Shown here: positions 29,558-39,206 of the stretch, one piece after another
Position numbering within the stretch: position 1 is the first letter of the stretch
Layout: each line of letters starts with the position of its first letter
NCBI RefSeq assembly: GCF_028281565.1
Contig: NZ_JANQJQ010000013.1
Span: 52,846 to 116,845 of the forward strand
Direction: 5' to 3'
DNA: 64,000 bases
Origin: Seonamhaeicola sp.
GTDB lineage: Bacteria; Bacteroidota; Bacteroidia; Flavobacteriales; Flavobacteriaceae
Translations under genes and position numbers: made by a program
Notes under the pieces: model-generated
Told to the model about the DNA's origin: nothing
Databases searched by the model: none
The model's input: only the letters and a program-made list of their open reading frames with translations

Positions 29558-30115
29558 CTAAACCTTCCACTTGATATTACAACCAATACTTGGTTTTTGT
29601 AAAGCCGTATTTTCCTTACCTTCAACCAGACAGTCTAAAGCGTGTCTTAGATCATTTCCGTTTAAAGGTTTACCATTTTCAGGCCTGGAATCATCTAACT
29701 GCCCTCTGTAAACCAGTTCTAAATTTGTGTTAAAAACATAAAAATCAGGCGTACAAGCGGCGTCATAGGCTTTTGCTATAGCTTGCGTTTCATCATATAA
29801 ATAAGGGAACGGATAGCCTTCATTTTTCGCATGGGCTTTCATCTTTTCAGGGCTGTCTTGCGGGTAGTTAATCACATCATTGCTTGAAATAGCCGTAAAA
29901 CCAATACCTTTTTCGGTATAAGTTTTAGCAATAGCAACAATTTCGGAGTTCACATGAATCACAAAAGGGCAATGGTTGCATATAAACATTATGACCGTTC
30001 CGTTAGGGCCTTTAATAGCCTCTAAAGTTTTAACGGAATCTGAAACGGTATCCTGAAGTGAAAAATTTGGTGCGATTGTTCCCAGAGGGAGCATATTTGA
30101 AGGGGTTCTTGCCAT
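29558..30115 (-). CDS. Thioredoxin family / AhpC-TSA (peroxiredoxin-like) protein
   Basis: LGTIAPNFSLQDTVS...GTVIMFICNHCPFVIHVNSEI...YDAACTPDFYVFN. Confidence 0.9.
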   Translation of the reverse strand: MARTPSNMLPLGTIAPNFSLQDTVSDSVKTLEAIKGPNGTVIMFICNHCPFVIHVNSEIVAIAKTYTEKGIGFTAISSNDVINYPQDSPEKMKAHAKNEGYPFPYLYDETQAIAKAYDAACTPDFYVFNTNLELVYRGQLDDSRPENGKPLNGNDLRHALDCLVEGKENTALQKPSIGCNIKWKV

Positions 30116-30209
30116 AAGTTACCTGTAAATATTATTAGATTTCAACAGTTCAAATTTACAAATAATATTTACAGGATCACCTATATGTGTAGCAAGTGTT
30201 ATTTATCAA

Positions 30210-30647
30210 TTATTGGGGTTTTTTCAATGAATTGTGCCGCTCAATAGCCCATTTAAGTTTATCTTCAAGAGTCATAAGATTATCTTCAAGTATATGTGGG
30301 CTTATTGCCGTTCCATCTCTCAGTGATATAATGCTATTGGGCGCATTGAACCACTCCGGATAAACTTTTTTTATTTTCGCCAATTCGCCTCTATTGACAT
30401 TAATACAATGTTTTAAACGTTTAACAGAAGCTTGGGCCGCTTTATATTGTGCCAACGTATAAGCGTTAGGGGCGTTTTCCATATCAGAAATCTCCTTTTC
30501 GGCTTTTTTTAGGAGGGTTTTACACGATTCAATTTCATTAAACAATTTTTCAACTCTTTCTTGACTAGGATATTGGTTAGTTTGTGCTTGAACGATAGAA
30601 ACAAGACAGAATATAAAGGATATTGATATAGTTTTTAAAAGTTTCAT
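30210..30647 (-). CDS. Hypothetical secreted helical protein
   Basis: Signal peptide MKLLKTISISFIFCLVSIVQAQ then charged helical sequence. Confidence 0.6.
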   Translation of the reverse strand: MKLLKTISISFIFCLVSIVQAQTNQYPSQERVEKLFNEIESCKTLLKKAEKEISDMENAPNAYTLAQYKAAQASVKRLKHCINVNRGELAKIKKVYPEWFNAPNSIISLRDGTAISPHILEDNLMTLEDKLKWAIERHNSLKKPQ

Positions 30648-30659
30648 TTTAACATGGCT

Positions 30660-31070
30660 TTAATGTGTTAGTCCCAACTCTTTTTTCTTTTTCTCTAAGC
30701 GTTGTTGAATGACTTTCATCCGTTTAGAATAATGCTCATTTGATGCGCATGAAAGCGCAATATTTTGCCATGCTTGCATAAATTGGGTACTTTTTGTCAA
30801 AGTTTTTGAGTATTCAGGTGAAGATACCAGTTCAATAGGGTTGTCTTTATGCTTGGCCATTAATGCTAAAAAATCATTGGCCCAAGTCTCATAGGTGTTT
30901 AAGAAATCATCGCAGTCTTTAATCCCTTTTGAGGAAGCGGTTGGGTTTTTAGGCTCCAGCGCTTTATGAGATTGTATTTCCTGAGTGTTTTTAATTGGAT
31001 TGGACTCACTTTTTTTACAACTCATATTAAAAAGTACCAAACAAATAATAAGTGCTAATTTGATTTTCAC
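30660..31070 (-). CDS. Hypothetical lipoprotein
   Basis: MKIKLALIICLVLFNMSCKKSES lipobox-like N-terminus; compact spacing with the neighbouring gene. Confidence 0.65.
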   Translation of the reverse strand: MKIKLALIICLVLFNMSCKKSESNPIKNTQEIQSHKALEPKNPTASSKGIKDCDDFLNTYETWANDFLALMAKHKDNPIELVSSPEYSKTLTKSTQFMQAWQNIALSCASNEHYSKRMKVIQQRLEKKKKELGLTH

Positions 31071-31084
31071 TGTAGTTGATTTTT

Positions 31085-31114
31085 AGGTAGAAAAGGTTGA
31101 AACCTTTTCTACCT
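31085..31114. repeat. 14-bp perfect inverted repeat AGGTAGAAAAGGTT-GA-AACCTTTTCTACCT
   Basis: Directly read; between the OmpA-family stop and the lipoprotein start. Confidence 0.85.
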
Positions 31115-31124
31115 TATTTGCGTT

Positions 31125-32285
31125 TTAATTGTTGAGAACAAATTCAACACGTCTGTTCTGTGCCCATGCTTTTTCGTTATTGCCTTTCACCAGGGGACGT
31201 TCTTCGCCATAGCCAATTGTTTTAAGCCTTTTGATGTCAATTCCTTTTATTACTAGGTAATTCATAACGGCTTTGGCCCGATTTTCAGAAAGTCTCTGAT
31301 TAGATTCATTACTACCGTTAGAATCTGTATGTCCTTCAATTATTACCGACGTATTTGGATTTTGATTTAACAATTGGAAGATTTTATCAATAGCTGGATA
31401 GGAAGCGGGTTTGATAAAATACGAATCTCTATCAAAATGGATGTCATGGACAATTATTCTACCATCTGTTACGAGGCGTTTGTATAAAGCCAGACCAGAA
31501 CCGCCAATTTTAAAGTTATTTATCTTTGCACTTTCCCACTGCGGTCTTGTTGAGCCGGGAGATCCAACATAAACTTCTAAAAAGTCGAACGTATACTTTT
31601 CTATGTCCGGGTCGTTTATTAGTTGAATACCATCGTAAAACGCTTTTAAGTTTCCTTTGTTAAAGGATATCTGGATGGTATGCCAACCTTCAGGTCCTTT
31701 GCCTGGCAACCTCGAAGTAACATCACTGCCACTGCTTATGCCAAACCAACTAATTCTTATGTCATGATTTTTATATGGATTTTTGGAATTTTTTAGATTG
31801 ATATTGTACCATTCATTGCCATTTCCATGAAAATAAACTTCAAGTTCAATTTTGAATGATTGGCCCAGATAAGTATCTTCTTTAAACGTTGGTTTAATGG
31901 TTGCGGAATTGGAGATCCATTCTACTACATTATAATTTTTTCCAAACAAGTGCACCTGTTTGTTTTGAACAGAACCGCTTACTTGGGTCCATTTACTTGG
32001 AAATTCGCCTGCCCGCTCATTGTTAAAGTTATCAGAAAATAAAATATTTCCACTAATGAAGTTAGATAGGGGCGTTCTATTTTCTGTTTTAATGCCTTCT
32101 TCATTTTCTTGTTTATTATTTTTATCCTTTCCCTCAATTTTTTCAATGCCTTTGTCTATAGTTTTGTCAATGACCTTTTTACTTTTATTTTTTAAAATGC
32201 CGCCAATGTTTTGTGCAGAGGCATTTGTTGCGATGCAAAAGAGTAGCACATAAACGCATAGTTTAATGATTTTAATAGTCTTCAT
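31125..32285 (-). CDS. OmpA family protein with central LamG/DUF1080-like jelly-roll region
   Basis: C-terminal VIIEGHTDSNGSNESNQRLSENRAKAVMNYLVIKGID; central region reads as a beta-rich concanavalin-like domain. Confidence 0.85.
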   Translation of the reverse strand: MKTIKIIKLCVYVLLFCIATNASAQNIGGILKNKSKKVIDKTIDKGIEKIEGKDKNNKQENEEGIKTENRTPLSNFISGNILFSDNFNNERAGEFPSKWTQVSGSVQNKQVHLFGKNYNVVEWISNSATIKPTFKEDTYLGQSFKIELEVYFHGNGNEWYNINLKNSKNPYKNHDIRISWFGISSGSDVTSRLPGKGPEGWHTIQISFNKGNLKAFYDGIQLINDPDIEKYTFDFLEVYVGSPGSTRPQWESAKINNFKIGGSGLALYKRLVTDGRIIVHDIHFDRDSYFIKPASYPAIDKIFQLLNQNPNTSVIIEGHTDSNGSNESNQRLSENRAKAVMNYLVIKGIDIKRLKTIGYGEERPLVKGNNEKAWAQNRRVEFVLNN

Positions 32286-32385
32286 TTTTACTTTTTTTAT
32301 AGTTATTGTTTGTCCAAATATCTGTTTTATAGATATTTACGTCAATCGCGTATATGAGGTATTTCTTAAATGAAGATCAGGAGCC

Positions 32386-33012
32386 TTAAATCAATTTTTG
32401 CTTAAAAGCTTTATAAATGGCTTCGGCTCTATTATTTACGCGAAGTTTTGAGTATATGTTTTTAATATGCGTTTTAACCGTGTATGGACTTAAAAAAAGT
32501 TCTGTGGCAACTTCCTTGTAATTAAATCCTTTGCTTAGTAATTTAATTACATCTGTTTCACGTTCAGAAAGGGGATTTTCTATTATTCTAAATGAGTTCA
32601 CAATTTTTCTTGCTATCCGACCGCTCATAGAAGAACCGCCTTTATAAACTTCTAGTATATGTTTTAATAGTTCCGCAGGGTCTGTATCCTTTAGCAAATA
32701 GCCAGATGCCCCAGCACAAAGGGATTCAAAGATTGAGTCATCATCAGATTGAACGGTTAGCATTATAATATCAAGTTCTGGACATTTTTGCTTTATGTAT
32801 TTTGTTGCTTCAATACCCGATTTTCCAGGTAGGGCAATATCCATTAAAACAATATCTATTGGGAGGTTTTCTATTGAAACCATTGCAGATTCAGCATCAG
32901 GGAATGCATAATTACAAGTAAAGCCTTGAGAGCCATTAATAATAAGCGTTAAGGTTTGACGAATCTCATTATCGTCTTCTACAATGGCAATATGTACATT
33001 TTGGTGAGTCAT
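32386..33012 (-). CDS. LuxR/NarL-type response regulator
   Basis: REC: VEDDNEIRQTL...VLMDIALPGKSGIEA; HTH: LSERETDVIKLLSKGFNYKEVATELFLSPYTVKTHIKNIYSKL. Confidence 0.95.
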   Translation of the reverse strand: MTHQNVHIAIVEDDNEIRQTLTLIINGSQGFTCNYAFPDAESAMVSIENLPIDIVLMDIALPGKSGIEATKYIKQKCPELDIIMLTVQSDDDSIFESLCAGASGYLLKDTDPAELLKHILEVYKGGSSMSGRIARKIVNSFRIIENPLSERETDVIKLLSKGFNYKEVATELFLSPYTVKTHIKNIYSKLRVNNRAEAIYKAFKQKLI

Positions 33013-33024
33013 TAATCGTTTAAT

Positions 33025-36000
33025 TTACAATTCTTTTTCGATGTTAGCCTCACCCAAATGGGGTATTTTTTTTAGATGAATTTTTGTACCATCTTTAGAT
33101 GATTTTACTTCTAATTCTGCATTTATACTTTTAGCCCTTTCTTTCATATTCTTTAAACCCCTGCCTTTAGATTTTTTTTCTAAATTAAACCCGATACCAT
33201 CATCCGTAAGTTCTAAATTAAAATAGGTTTTGTTTATTGATACTTTTAAAAGAATGTTTTTACCCTGTGAATATTTTGAGCTATTGTTCATAGCTTCTTT
33301 AAAAATCATTATGAGATGTTTTTTAGTTTTTGGATCTATGCTTACGTTTGGTGGCACCTTATGAAAGCCACGAATACCAAAGTTGGTATTGCCATTATTG
33401 AAAATATCTTCACCATAATCTTTAAGCCTTTCCAATGAGTCATTGAGACTGTCTTTTTTAGGATCGATAATCCATAACATATCCCTAAAACCAATAGAAA
33501 GGTCTTTTACATTTTCCCTAATCTTGCCTAGCCATTTCATGGAATCTTCACTGTTATCCAAGCTCCGCTCGGCTAGCGTTAAGAACATAGATATTTTTGT
33601 AACCGAAGATCCCAATTCATCATGAAAATCTGCTGCGTTTTCTTGTCTCATAAGCTCTCTTTCCGCAATCAAAGCATTTTCCAATTTAGCTTTTTGCTCT
33701 ACTTCCCTTATGCGTTTTCTAATTTTTAGTAAATAAAAGTAACGTATACTACCAAGTATTAGAAGTGCATAAATAATGTAAGCAATCGTGGATTGATAAA
33801 AAGGAGGTGAAATGGAAAGTTCTATTACAATGGGGTTTTCGGACCAATTATTCTGGTTATTGCTGCCATCTAAAATAACCTGATAATCTCCTGGGGGTAA
33901 ATTATAATAAGACAATTGACCCACATGGTCTGTTTCAACCCATTTTTCCTGAACTGGTACTATTTTGTGCCTGTAGATATTGTTTTTTGGAGTGGTAAAA
34001 TCCAGAACCGAATAATTAATATGAATTGAATTTTCAAAATGCTTAAGTTCAATATTTTCATAATTGGTCATTTTATCAATTAGACCAAAGTCCTTAGTGT
34101 TTTTCTTTGTGGTTCTAAAAGATGTTATTGCCATATTAAATTTGTTAAACGCTTTTACTTTTGTTTGTGGAGCAATAACACTTAACCCGTTTCTACAACC
34201 AATAAAAACATAATCTTGTTTGTCAATATAGAGCGCGTTTCTGTAAGTTATATTATCAGCTAGACCATTGTTTTTAGTGTAGTGCGTAATATTGGTCAGG
34301 CTTTTCTTTTTAGGACTGAATTTTGCTTTTATGACACCATTGGTCGTAGCAATCCATAAGTAACCTTTGCTATCCTGATTGAGTCCCAATATATATTCAG
34401 AAGGCAAACCTTCTTTACGTCCCAATTGCAGAAAAGTGTCCGTTTTAGGGTTGTACAGATTAAGGCCTTTTTGTGTACCAATCCAAAGGTTTCCCTCATG
34501 ATCATTAAATACCTGTTTAATAGTGTTGTTGCTTAAAGATTCATAGTTGTTTCTTTGGCTAGTATAATTAGTAAATGTTTCTTTACTGGGACTGGATACA
34601 AGCTTGCTAACACCATAAAAAGTCCCAATCCAAAGGTTGTTGTTTCCATCAACGTCAATATCGGTAGTATATGCATTTACTAAACTGTTAGGGGTATTGG
34701 GATCAGATCCAAAGACTTCTATTTCGGTATTATCCAGTGATCCGTTTAATAGCGTAAGTTTAACTAATCCAGCATAATTACATACCCAGAATGTGTTTTG
34801 GGATGCTTCATGAATATCAAAGCTCCAATTATGTGGTAAACCGTCTAATTTGGTAAAATGTTTAAATTTTCCTGGGGCGAAATTTTCATCTAATTGGGTA
34901 ACACCCAGGCTTCCTTCTGCACCAATCCATAGTCTGTTTTTACTGTCTATATATAGATTTCTTGAAAATTGTAATTGTTCGTTTTTAATATGGATATATT
35001 CTTTAGGACACTTTCCTTCTATAATATCACTTTTCTTAAATCTGTATAAATCCCCTGGTGTTGTAACCCATAGATTTCCGCCATGATCCTCTGCAATCGC
35101 GTACACACTGAGGCCGTATTTAAAGCAGTCAGGAAGATACAAAGCCGGAAAATTTATTATATCCCGCTTAAATTCTGTGAGTTTATACAAGCCATTGGTA
35201 TTTGGTATCCAAATATTGTTCTTGTCGTCTTGAAAAACCGACATTGAATTTCCAGACATATTTAGCATATGGCCTTGACTACCAATTACCTGTTGTTCAA
35301 TTAAGTAATCTCCTTCTACTTTATATTTTTTAAAGTAATTTTTCCAAGTTGCAATCCATATATAGTTTTCATGGTCCACCATAACCCTGTATATGTGGTG
35401 GGTGGCTGTAACAATATTTGAGTTACTGTAAAAGTTGTCAATTAAAATTCCAGAAGGTGCGCTAAAAGTTCCTTTTAGTAATCCCAGGTTGGTTTCAATC
35501 AGCAAAAATTGGCCTTGAAACTCTTTTATTCCTGAAATAATGATTTCTCTAGGATTTAGTCCGTGGGAATACGTGACATTGGTTTTTTTGAAGGACAGGA
35601 AGTCGTTTTTAGAATTGATATAAATATTGCTTCCGGAAGTTATATAAATGGTATTGTTTTTAGAACAGCTAATGCCATCAATTTTTTTTAATGGAATGGA
35701 TTCATCAATTAAATTTGGGATGGCAACAGGGGTCCTATCAAATTTGTTAATATAAAAGACCCCTCCATAAGTATTTACCCAAACATTTTGGTTATTATCC
35801 GTAATAATGTTTTTTATATAATTTTCTTCATCTGTCGGTGATTTTTTTAGTTGGAAATAAGAAACCTTATTTTCCTTTACAGTATGTAACCCCTTGGGGG
35901 TACCTACCCAAATGGTTCGGTCTGAAGTTTCATTAATTGCAATTATTTTATTGTCCCTTAGCCCAGTGGTATCTTTTAATGTGGAAAAGAAAGGTTTAAA

Positions 36001-36210
36001 GTTTTGTCCATCAAATTTATAAAGGCCGTTATTACCGGCTATCCATAAAAAGCCATTGCTGTCTTGAATGACATCCCTAACTATCCTGGATGGTAGTCCG
36101 GTATCGTCCGCATACCTTGTAACCTCATATATATGCTGGGCGTATAAACTATGGTGGAAAGAAATAAATCCCAATAGTAAAATATAAAAAAATGCATTTC
36201 CAAAATTCAT
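33025..36210 (-). CDS. Two-component sensor histidine kinase with reg_prop beta-propeller and Y_Y_Y sensor
   Basis: Repeated GLPS/W(I/V)ATxNG(L/V) propeller repeats; NIYRHKIV...LPPGDYQVILDGSNN (Y_Y_Y); TM; DFHDELGSSVTKIS (HisKA_3); HATPase TDDGIGFN. Confidence 0.93.
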   Translation of the reverse strand: MNFGNAFFYILLLGFISFHHSLYAQHIYEVTRYADDTGLPSRIVRDVIQDSNGFLWIAGNNGLYKFDGQNFKPFFSTLKDTTGLRDNKIIAINETSDRTIWVGTPKGLHTVKENKVSYFQLKKSPTDEENYIKNIITDNNQNVWVNTYGGVFYINKFDRTPVAIPNLIDESIPLKKIDGISCSKNNTIYITSGSNIYINSKNDFLSFKKTNVTYSHGLNPREIIISGIKEFQGQFLLIETNLGLLKGTFSAPSGILIDNFYSNSNIVTATHHIYRVMVDHENYIWIATWKNYFKKYKVEGDYLIEQQVIGSQGHMLNMSGNSMSVFQDDKNNIWIPNTNGLYKLTEFKRDIINFPALYLPDCFKYGLSVYAIAEDHGGNLWVTTPGDLYRFKKSDIIEGKCPKEYIHIKNEQLQFSRNLYIDSKNRLWIGAEGSLGVTQLDENFAPGKFKHFTKLDGLPHNWSFDIHEASQNTFWVCNYAGLVKLTLLNGSLDNTEIEVFGSDPNTPNSLVNAYTTDIDVDGNNNLWIGTFYGVSKLVSSPSKETFTNYTSQRNNYESLSNNTIKQVFNDHEGNLWIGTQKGLNLYNPKTDTFLQLGRKEGLPSEYILGLNQDSKGYLWIATTNGVIKAKFSPKKKSLTNITHYTKNNGLADNITYRNALYIDKQDYVFIGCRNGLSVIAPQTKVKAFNKFNMAITSFRTTKKNTKDFGLIDKMTNYENIELKHFENSIHINYSVLDFTTPKNNIYRHKIVPVQEKWVETDHVGQLSYYNLPPGDYQVILDGSNNQNNWSENPIVIELSISPPFYQSTIAYIIYALLILGSIRYFYLLKIRKRIREVEQKAKLENALIAERELMRQENAADFHDELGSSVTKISMFLTLAERSLDNSEDSMKWLGKIRENVKDLSIGFRDMLWIIDPKKDSLNDSLERLKDYGEDIFNNGNTNFGIRGFHKVPPNVSIDPKTKKHLIMIFKEAMNNSSKYSQGKNILLKVSINKTYFNLELTDDGIGFNLEKKSKGRGLKNMKERAKSINAELEVKSSKDGTKIHLKKIPHLGEANIEKEL

Positions 36211-36327
36211 ATGAAGTAAAATTTCTTTTACCTTTTAAAATTAGCTATTTATATTCCAATTTCTATAAGCCTTTTGAGGTATTGTTAAGTAGCGTGCTTA
36301 ATTTCTTTTTTTTATATTTAAAGATTA

Positions 36328-36660
36328 ATGAAAACTATAGTATTCGAAGATTTTACAAAAATTGATTTAAGAGTAGGAACCATTATTGAAGTTAATGACT
36401 TTCCGGAAGCCAGAAATCCTGCTTACCAACTAACCATAGATTTTGGAGATTTAGGAGTAAAAAAGTCTTCAGCTCAAATTACAACGCTATATAAAAAAGA
36501 AGATTTATTACACAGGCAAATAGTGGCAATTATAAACTTTCCCAAAAAACAAATAGCCAGATTTATGAGTGAATGTTTGGTTTTGGGAGCCGTCAATGGT
36601 AAAGATATTATTCTCCTAAACCCTGAAAATAAAGTAAAAAACGGGAGCGTTGTGGCTTAA
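36328..36660 (+). CDS. tRNA-binding protein, CsaA-like
   Basis: FTKIDLRVGTIIEVNDFPEARNPAYQLTIDFG...KSSAQIT. Confidence 0.9.
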   Translation: MKTIVFEDFTKIDLRVGTIIEVNDFPEARNPAYQLTIDFGDLGVKKSSAQITTLYKKEDLLHRQIVAIINFPKKQIARFMSECLVLGAVNGKDIILLNPENKVKNGSVVA

Positions 36661-36663
36661 TGT

Positions 36664-37560
36664 ATGCAGGAACTCGATTCGGTAAAAATAAATTTTGACA
36701 ATAGTGGGCTGTGGGTGCTAAATATTGCCTTAGCCGTAGTCATGTTTGGAGTAGCATTAGGCATTACTCTAAACGATTTTAAAAACCTGTTAAAACAACC
36801 CAAACTGGTTTTAGTCGGTGTTTTGTCTCAATTCATTTTTTTACCCTTAGTCACTTTTTTAGTGGTCATACTTATAAAACCGCAACCTAGTATTGCTTTG
36901 GGCATGATCATGGTGGCCGCTTGTCCCGGAGGCAATATTTCCAATTTTATGACGCATTTGGCGAAAGGAAACACGGCCTTATCAATTAGTTTAACAGCCT
37001 TTGCAACTTTTTTTGCTATTTTCATGACACCGTTTAATTTCCAGTTTTATGGAAGTTTATACCAACCTACAGCTCAACTATTAAAAGAAGTTGAATTGAA
37101 TCCGTTTGAGCTAATAAAGTTGGTAACTCTAATTCTGGGTATTCCATTGTTTTTTGGTATGCTTGTAAGGCGTTACAATGAAAAATTAGCTTTAAAGCTT
37201 GCTAAAATTTTAAGGCCACTGTCCATTTTTATTTTTGGAGCCATAATTGTGATAGCGTTCTCTAACAATATAGATGTTTTTAATGCCTATATTCATCATG
37301 TATTACTGTTGGGGATCTCTCACAATATAGTGGCCATTTTTTTAGGGTTAGTTGTGGCTAAAGTATCGAGATTGTCATTTAAAAACCAAAAAACTATTGC
37401 TATAGAAACGGGGATTCAAAACTCCGGATTAGGTTTGTTACTTATTTTTACGTTTTTTAATGGTTTGGGAGGTATGGCCATTTTAGCTGCTTTCTGGGGT
37501 ATTTGGCATATTATTTCAGGATTGCTTTTGGCGTTTTACTGGTCTAACAAACAAGATTGA
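36664..37560 (+). CDS. Bile acid:sodium symporter family protein
   Basis: AACPGGNISNFMTHLAKGNTALSISLTA; IETGIQNSGLG. Confidence 0.9.
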   Translation: MQELDSVKINFDNSGLWVLNIALAVVMFGVALGITLNDFKNLLKQPKLVLVGVLSQFIFLPLVTFLVVILIKPQPSIALGMIMVAACPGGNISNFMTHLAKGNTALSISLTAFATFFAIFMTPFNFQFYGSLYQPTAQLLKEVELNPFELIKLVTLILGIPLFFGMLVRRYNEKLALKLAKILRPLSIFIFGAIIVIAFSNNIDVFNAYIHHVLLLGISHNIVAIFLGLVVAKVSRLSFKNQKTIAIETGIQNSGLGLLLIFTFFNGLGGMAILAAFWGIWHIISGLLLAFYWSNKQD

Positions 37561-37570
37561 CTTATCGAAT

Positions 37571-38602
37571 TTGAAAAAACTTTGGTTACATAGCGTACGT
37601 ACCTATTTAAGGCTGGGAATGTTTTTTTACTTTAAAAAAGTAGTCATTCACCATATTGAAAATGTTCCTAAAGATAAACCGGTGTTGTTTTTGGGAAACC
37701 ACCAAAACGCCCTTTTAGATGCCCTTTTAATTGCTGTTTACGGACCCAGATTTTCTTTTTTTCTTACCAGGGCAGCGGTGTTTAAAAAGAAGTTTGTAAG
37801 TAAGTTATTGAAGAGTTTGCAAATGCTTCCGGTGTATAGAATTAGAGATGGATGGAATAATTTAACAAACAACAATGCCATTTTTGAAACCTGCTCGGAA
37901 TTATTGAAAGACGGAGAGGCTATTGTCATTTTTCCGGAAGGGAACCACAATTTGGCAAGACGTGTAAGGCCGCTTAGTAAAGGCTTTACAAGAATAGTCT
38001 TTGATACTTTAAACAAATATCCTGATATGGATTTGCAATTGGTTCCCGTTGGGTTAAATTATAAGAATGCCCTTGGTTTTCCAGATAGTACTGCTATGTT
38101 TTTTGGAAAACCCATAGCAGCGAAGCGCTTTGTTTCCGAACGTAAAACCGAAGGAGTTATTAAGCTGAAAGAAAGCATTCAATCGGAGTTAATGAAATTG
38201 ACAACTCATATTCCACAGGAGCACTATCAGAATGATTTAAAACGATTATTGGCATTACAAGTTGATTTTTTAAAGCCTCAGGATGTTAATACATGTATTA
38301 AAAGCGGATTTACTAATTGTGAGCAAAAAGCGAAGTCCAATATAAATGGTTTAAGAACGCTTTTTAAAGGATTACTTATTTTCAATTTGATCTTACCTTA
38401 TACCATATGGAAACTAATCATTGAACCAAAAATAACGGAATTGGAGTTTAAATCGACATTTCGATTTACTGTGGCCTTAACCCTGGTGCCTTTTTGGGTT
38501 TTATTGCTAACCTTTGTCCTGTTAGCCTATTTTGGCTGGTTTATAGCTTTGGGATACTTTAGTCTAACTTTAGTTTTGGCACTTTTAGCAATTAAATTAT
38601 AA
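37571..38602 (+). CDS. 1-acyl-sn-glycerol-3-phosphate acyltransferase (PlsC-like)
   Basis: LGNHQNALLDALL (HxxxxD-type), FPEGNHN; TTG start. Confidence 0.85.
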   Translation: MKKLWLHSVRTYLRLGMFFYFKKVVIHHIENVPKDKPVLFLGNHQNALLDALLIAVYGPRFSFFLTRAAVFKKKFVSKLLKSLQMLPVYRIRDGWNNLTNNNAIFETCSELLKDGEAIVIFPEGNHNLARRVRPLSKGFTRIVFDTLNKYPDMDLQLVPVGLNYKNALGFPDSTAMFFGKPIAAKRFVSERKTEGVIKLKESIQSELMKLTTHIPQEHYQNDLKRLLALQVDFLKPQDVNTCIKSGFTNCEQKAKSNINGLRTLFKGLLIFNLILPYTIWKLIIEPKITELEFKSTFRFTVALTLVPFWVLLLTFVLLAYFGWFIALGYFSLTLVLALLAIKL

Positions 38603-38605
38603 TAA

Positions 38606-38632
38606 AAAAGCCGCTATAGAATAGCGGCTTTT
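38606..38632. terminator. Bidirectional terminator AAAAGCCGCTAT-AGA-ATAGCGGCTTTT
   Basis: 12-bp perfect stem between convergent genes. Confidence 0.92.
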
Positions 38633-38651
38633 GATAATTTCCTTATGAACA

Positions 38652-39053
38652 CTATATATCGTCAAAGTCAACATCAGTAAAACTCTCGGTAGTTTTTAAA
38701 GTGTCTTCTGTTTCAGATTTGGCACTGGTATACTCTTCACTATTATTATGTTCCTTCTTGAAATCTTTTTGGTGACGTTCACTAATGACTTCATCTCCTC
38801 TCTGATCAATAATATAGTCAGTCATTTCCGCTAAAATATCTTTAAACTCAGCAAAGTCTTCTTTATAGATATATATTTTATGTTTTTTATAGTGGAATGA
38901 TCCATCATCATTTGTAAACTTTTTACTTTCGGTAATCGTTAAGTAATAATCATCTGCTTTGGTAGCTCTTACGTCAAAAAAATAGGTGCGTCTTCCGGCC
39001 CTCAGTACCTTAGAAAATATCTCTTCTCTCTCCATCATATCATTGTTATTCAT
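38652..39053 (-). CDS. PUR family DNA/RNA-binding protein (DUF3276)
   Basis: FSKVLRAGRRTYFFDVRATKADDYYLTITESKK. Confidence 0.88.
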   Translation of the reverse strand: MNNNDMMEREEIFSKVLRAGRRTYFFDVRATKADDYYLTITESKKFTNDDGSFHYKKHKIYIYKEDFAEFKDILAEMTDYIIDQRGDEVISERHQKDFKKEHNNSEEYTSAKSETEDTLKTTESFTDVDFDDI

Positions 39054-39206
39054 AGTTAAATAAATATTTATTTGAATTATCGTTTGTGTATCAAAAATCT
39101 AAAAAAAACAGTTACTAACCAACAAATTATGAAGTTTCTTTTTTAAATGTTCTTTTTTGTTGCATATATTTAAAAATTTTGAACAGATAAATAATTGATA
39201 CAGAGT

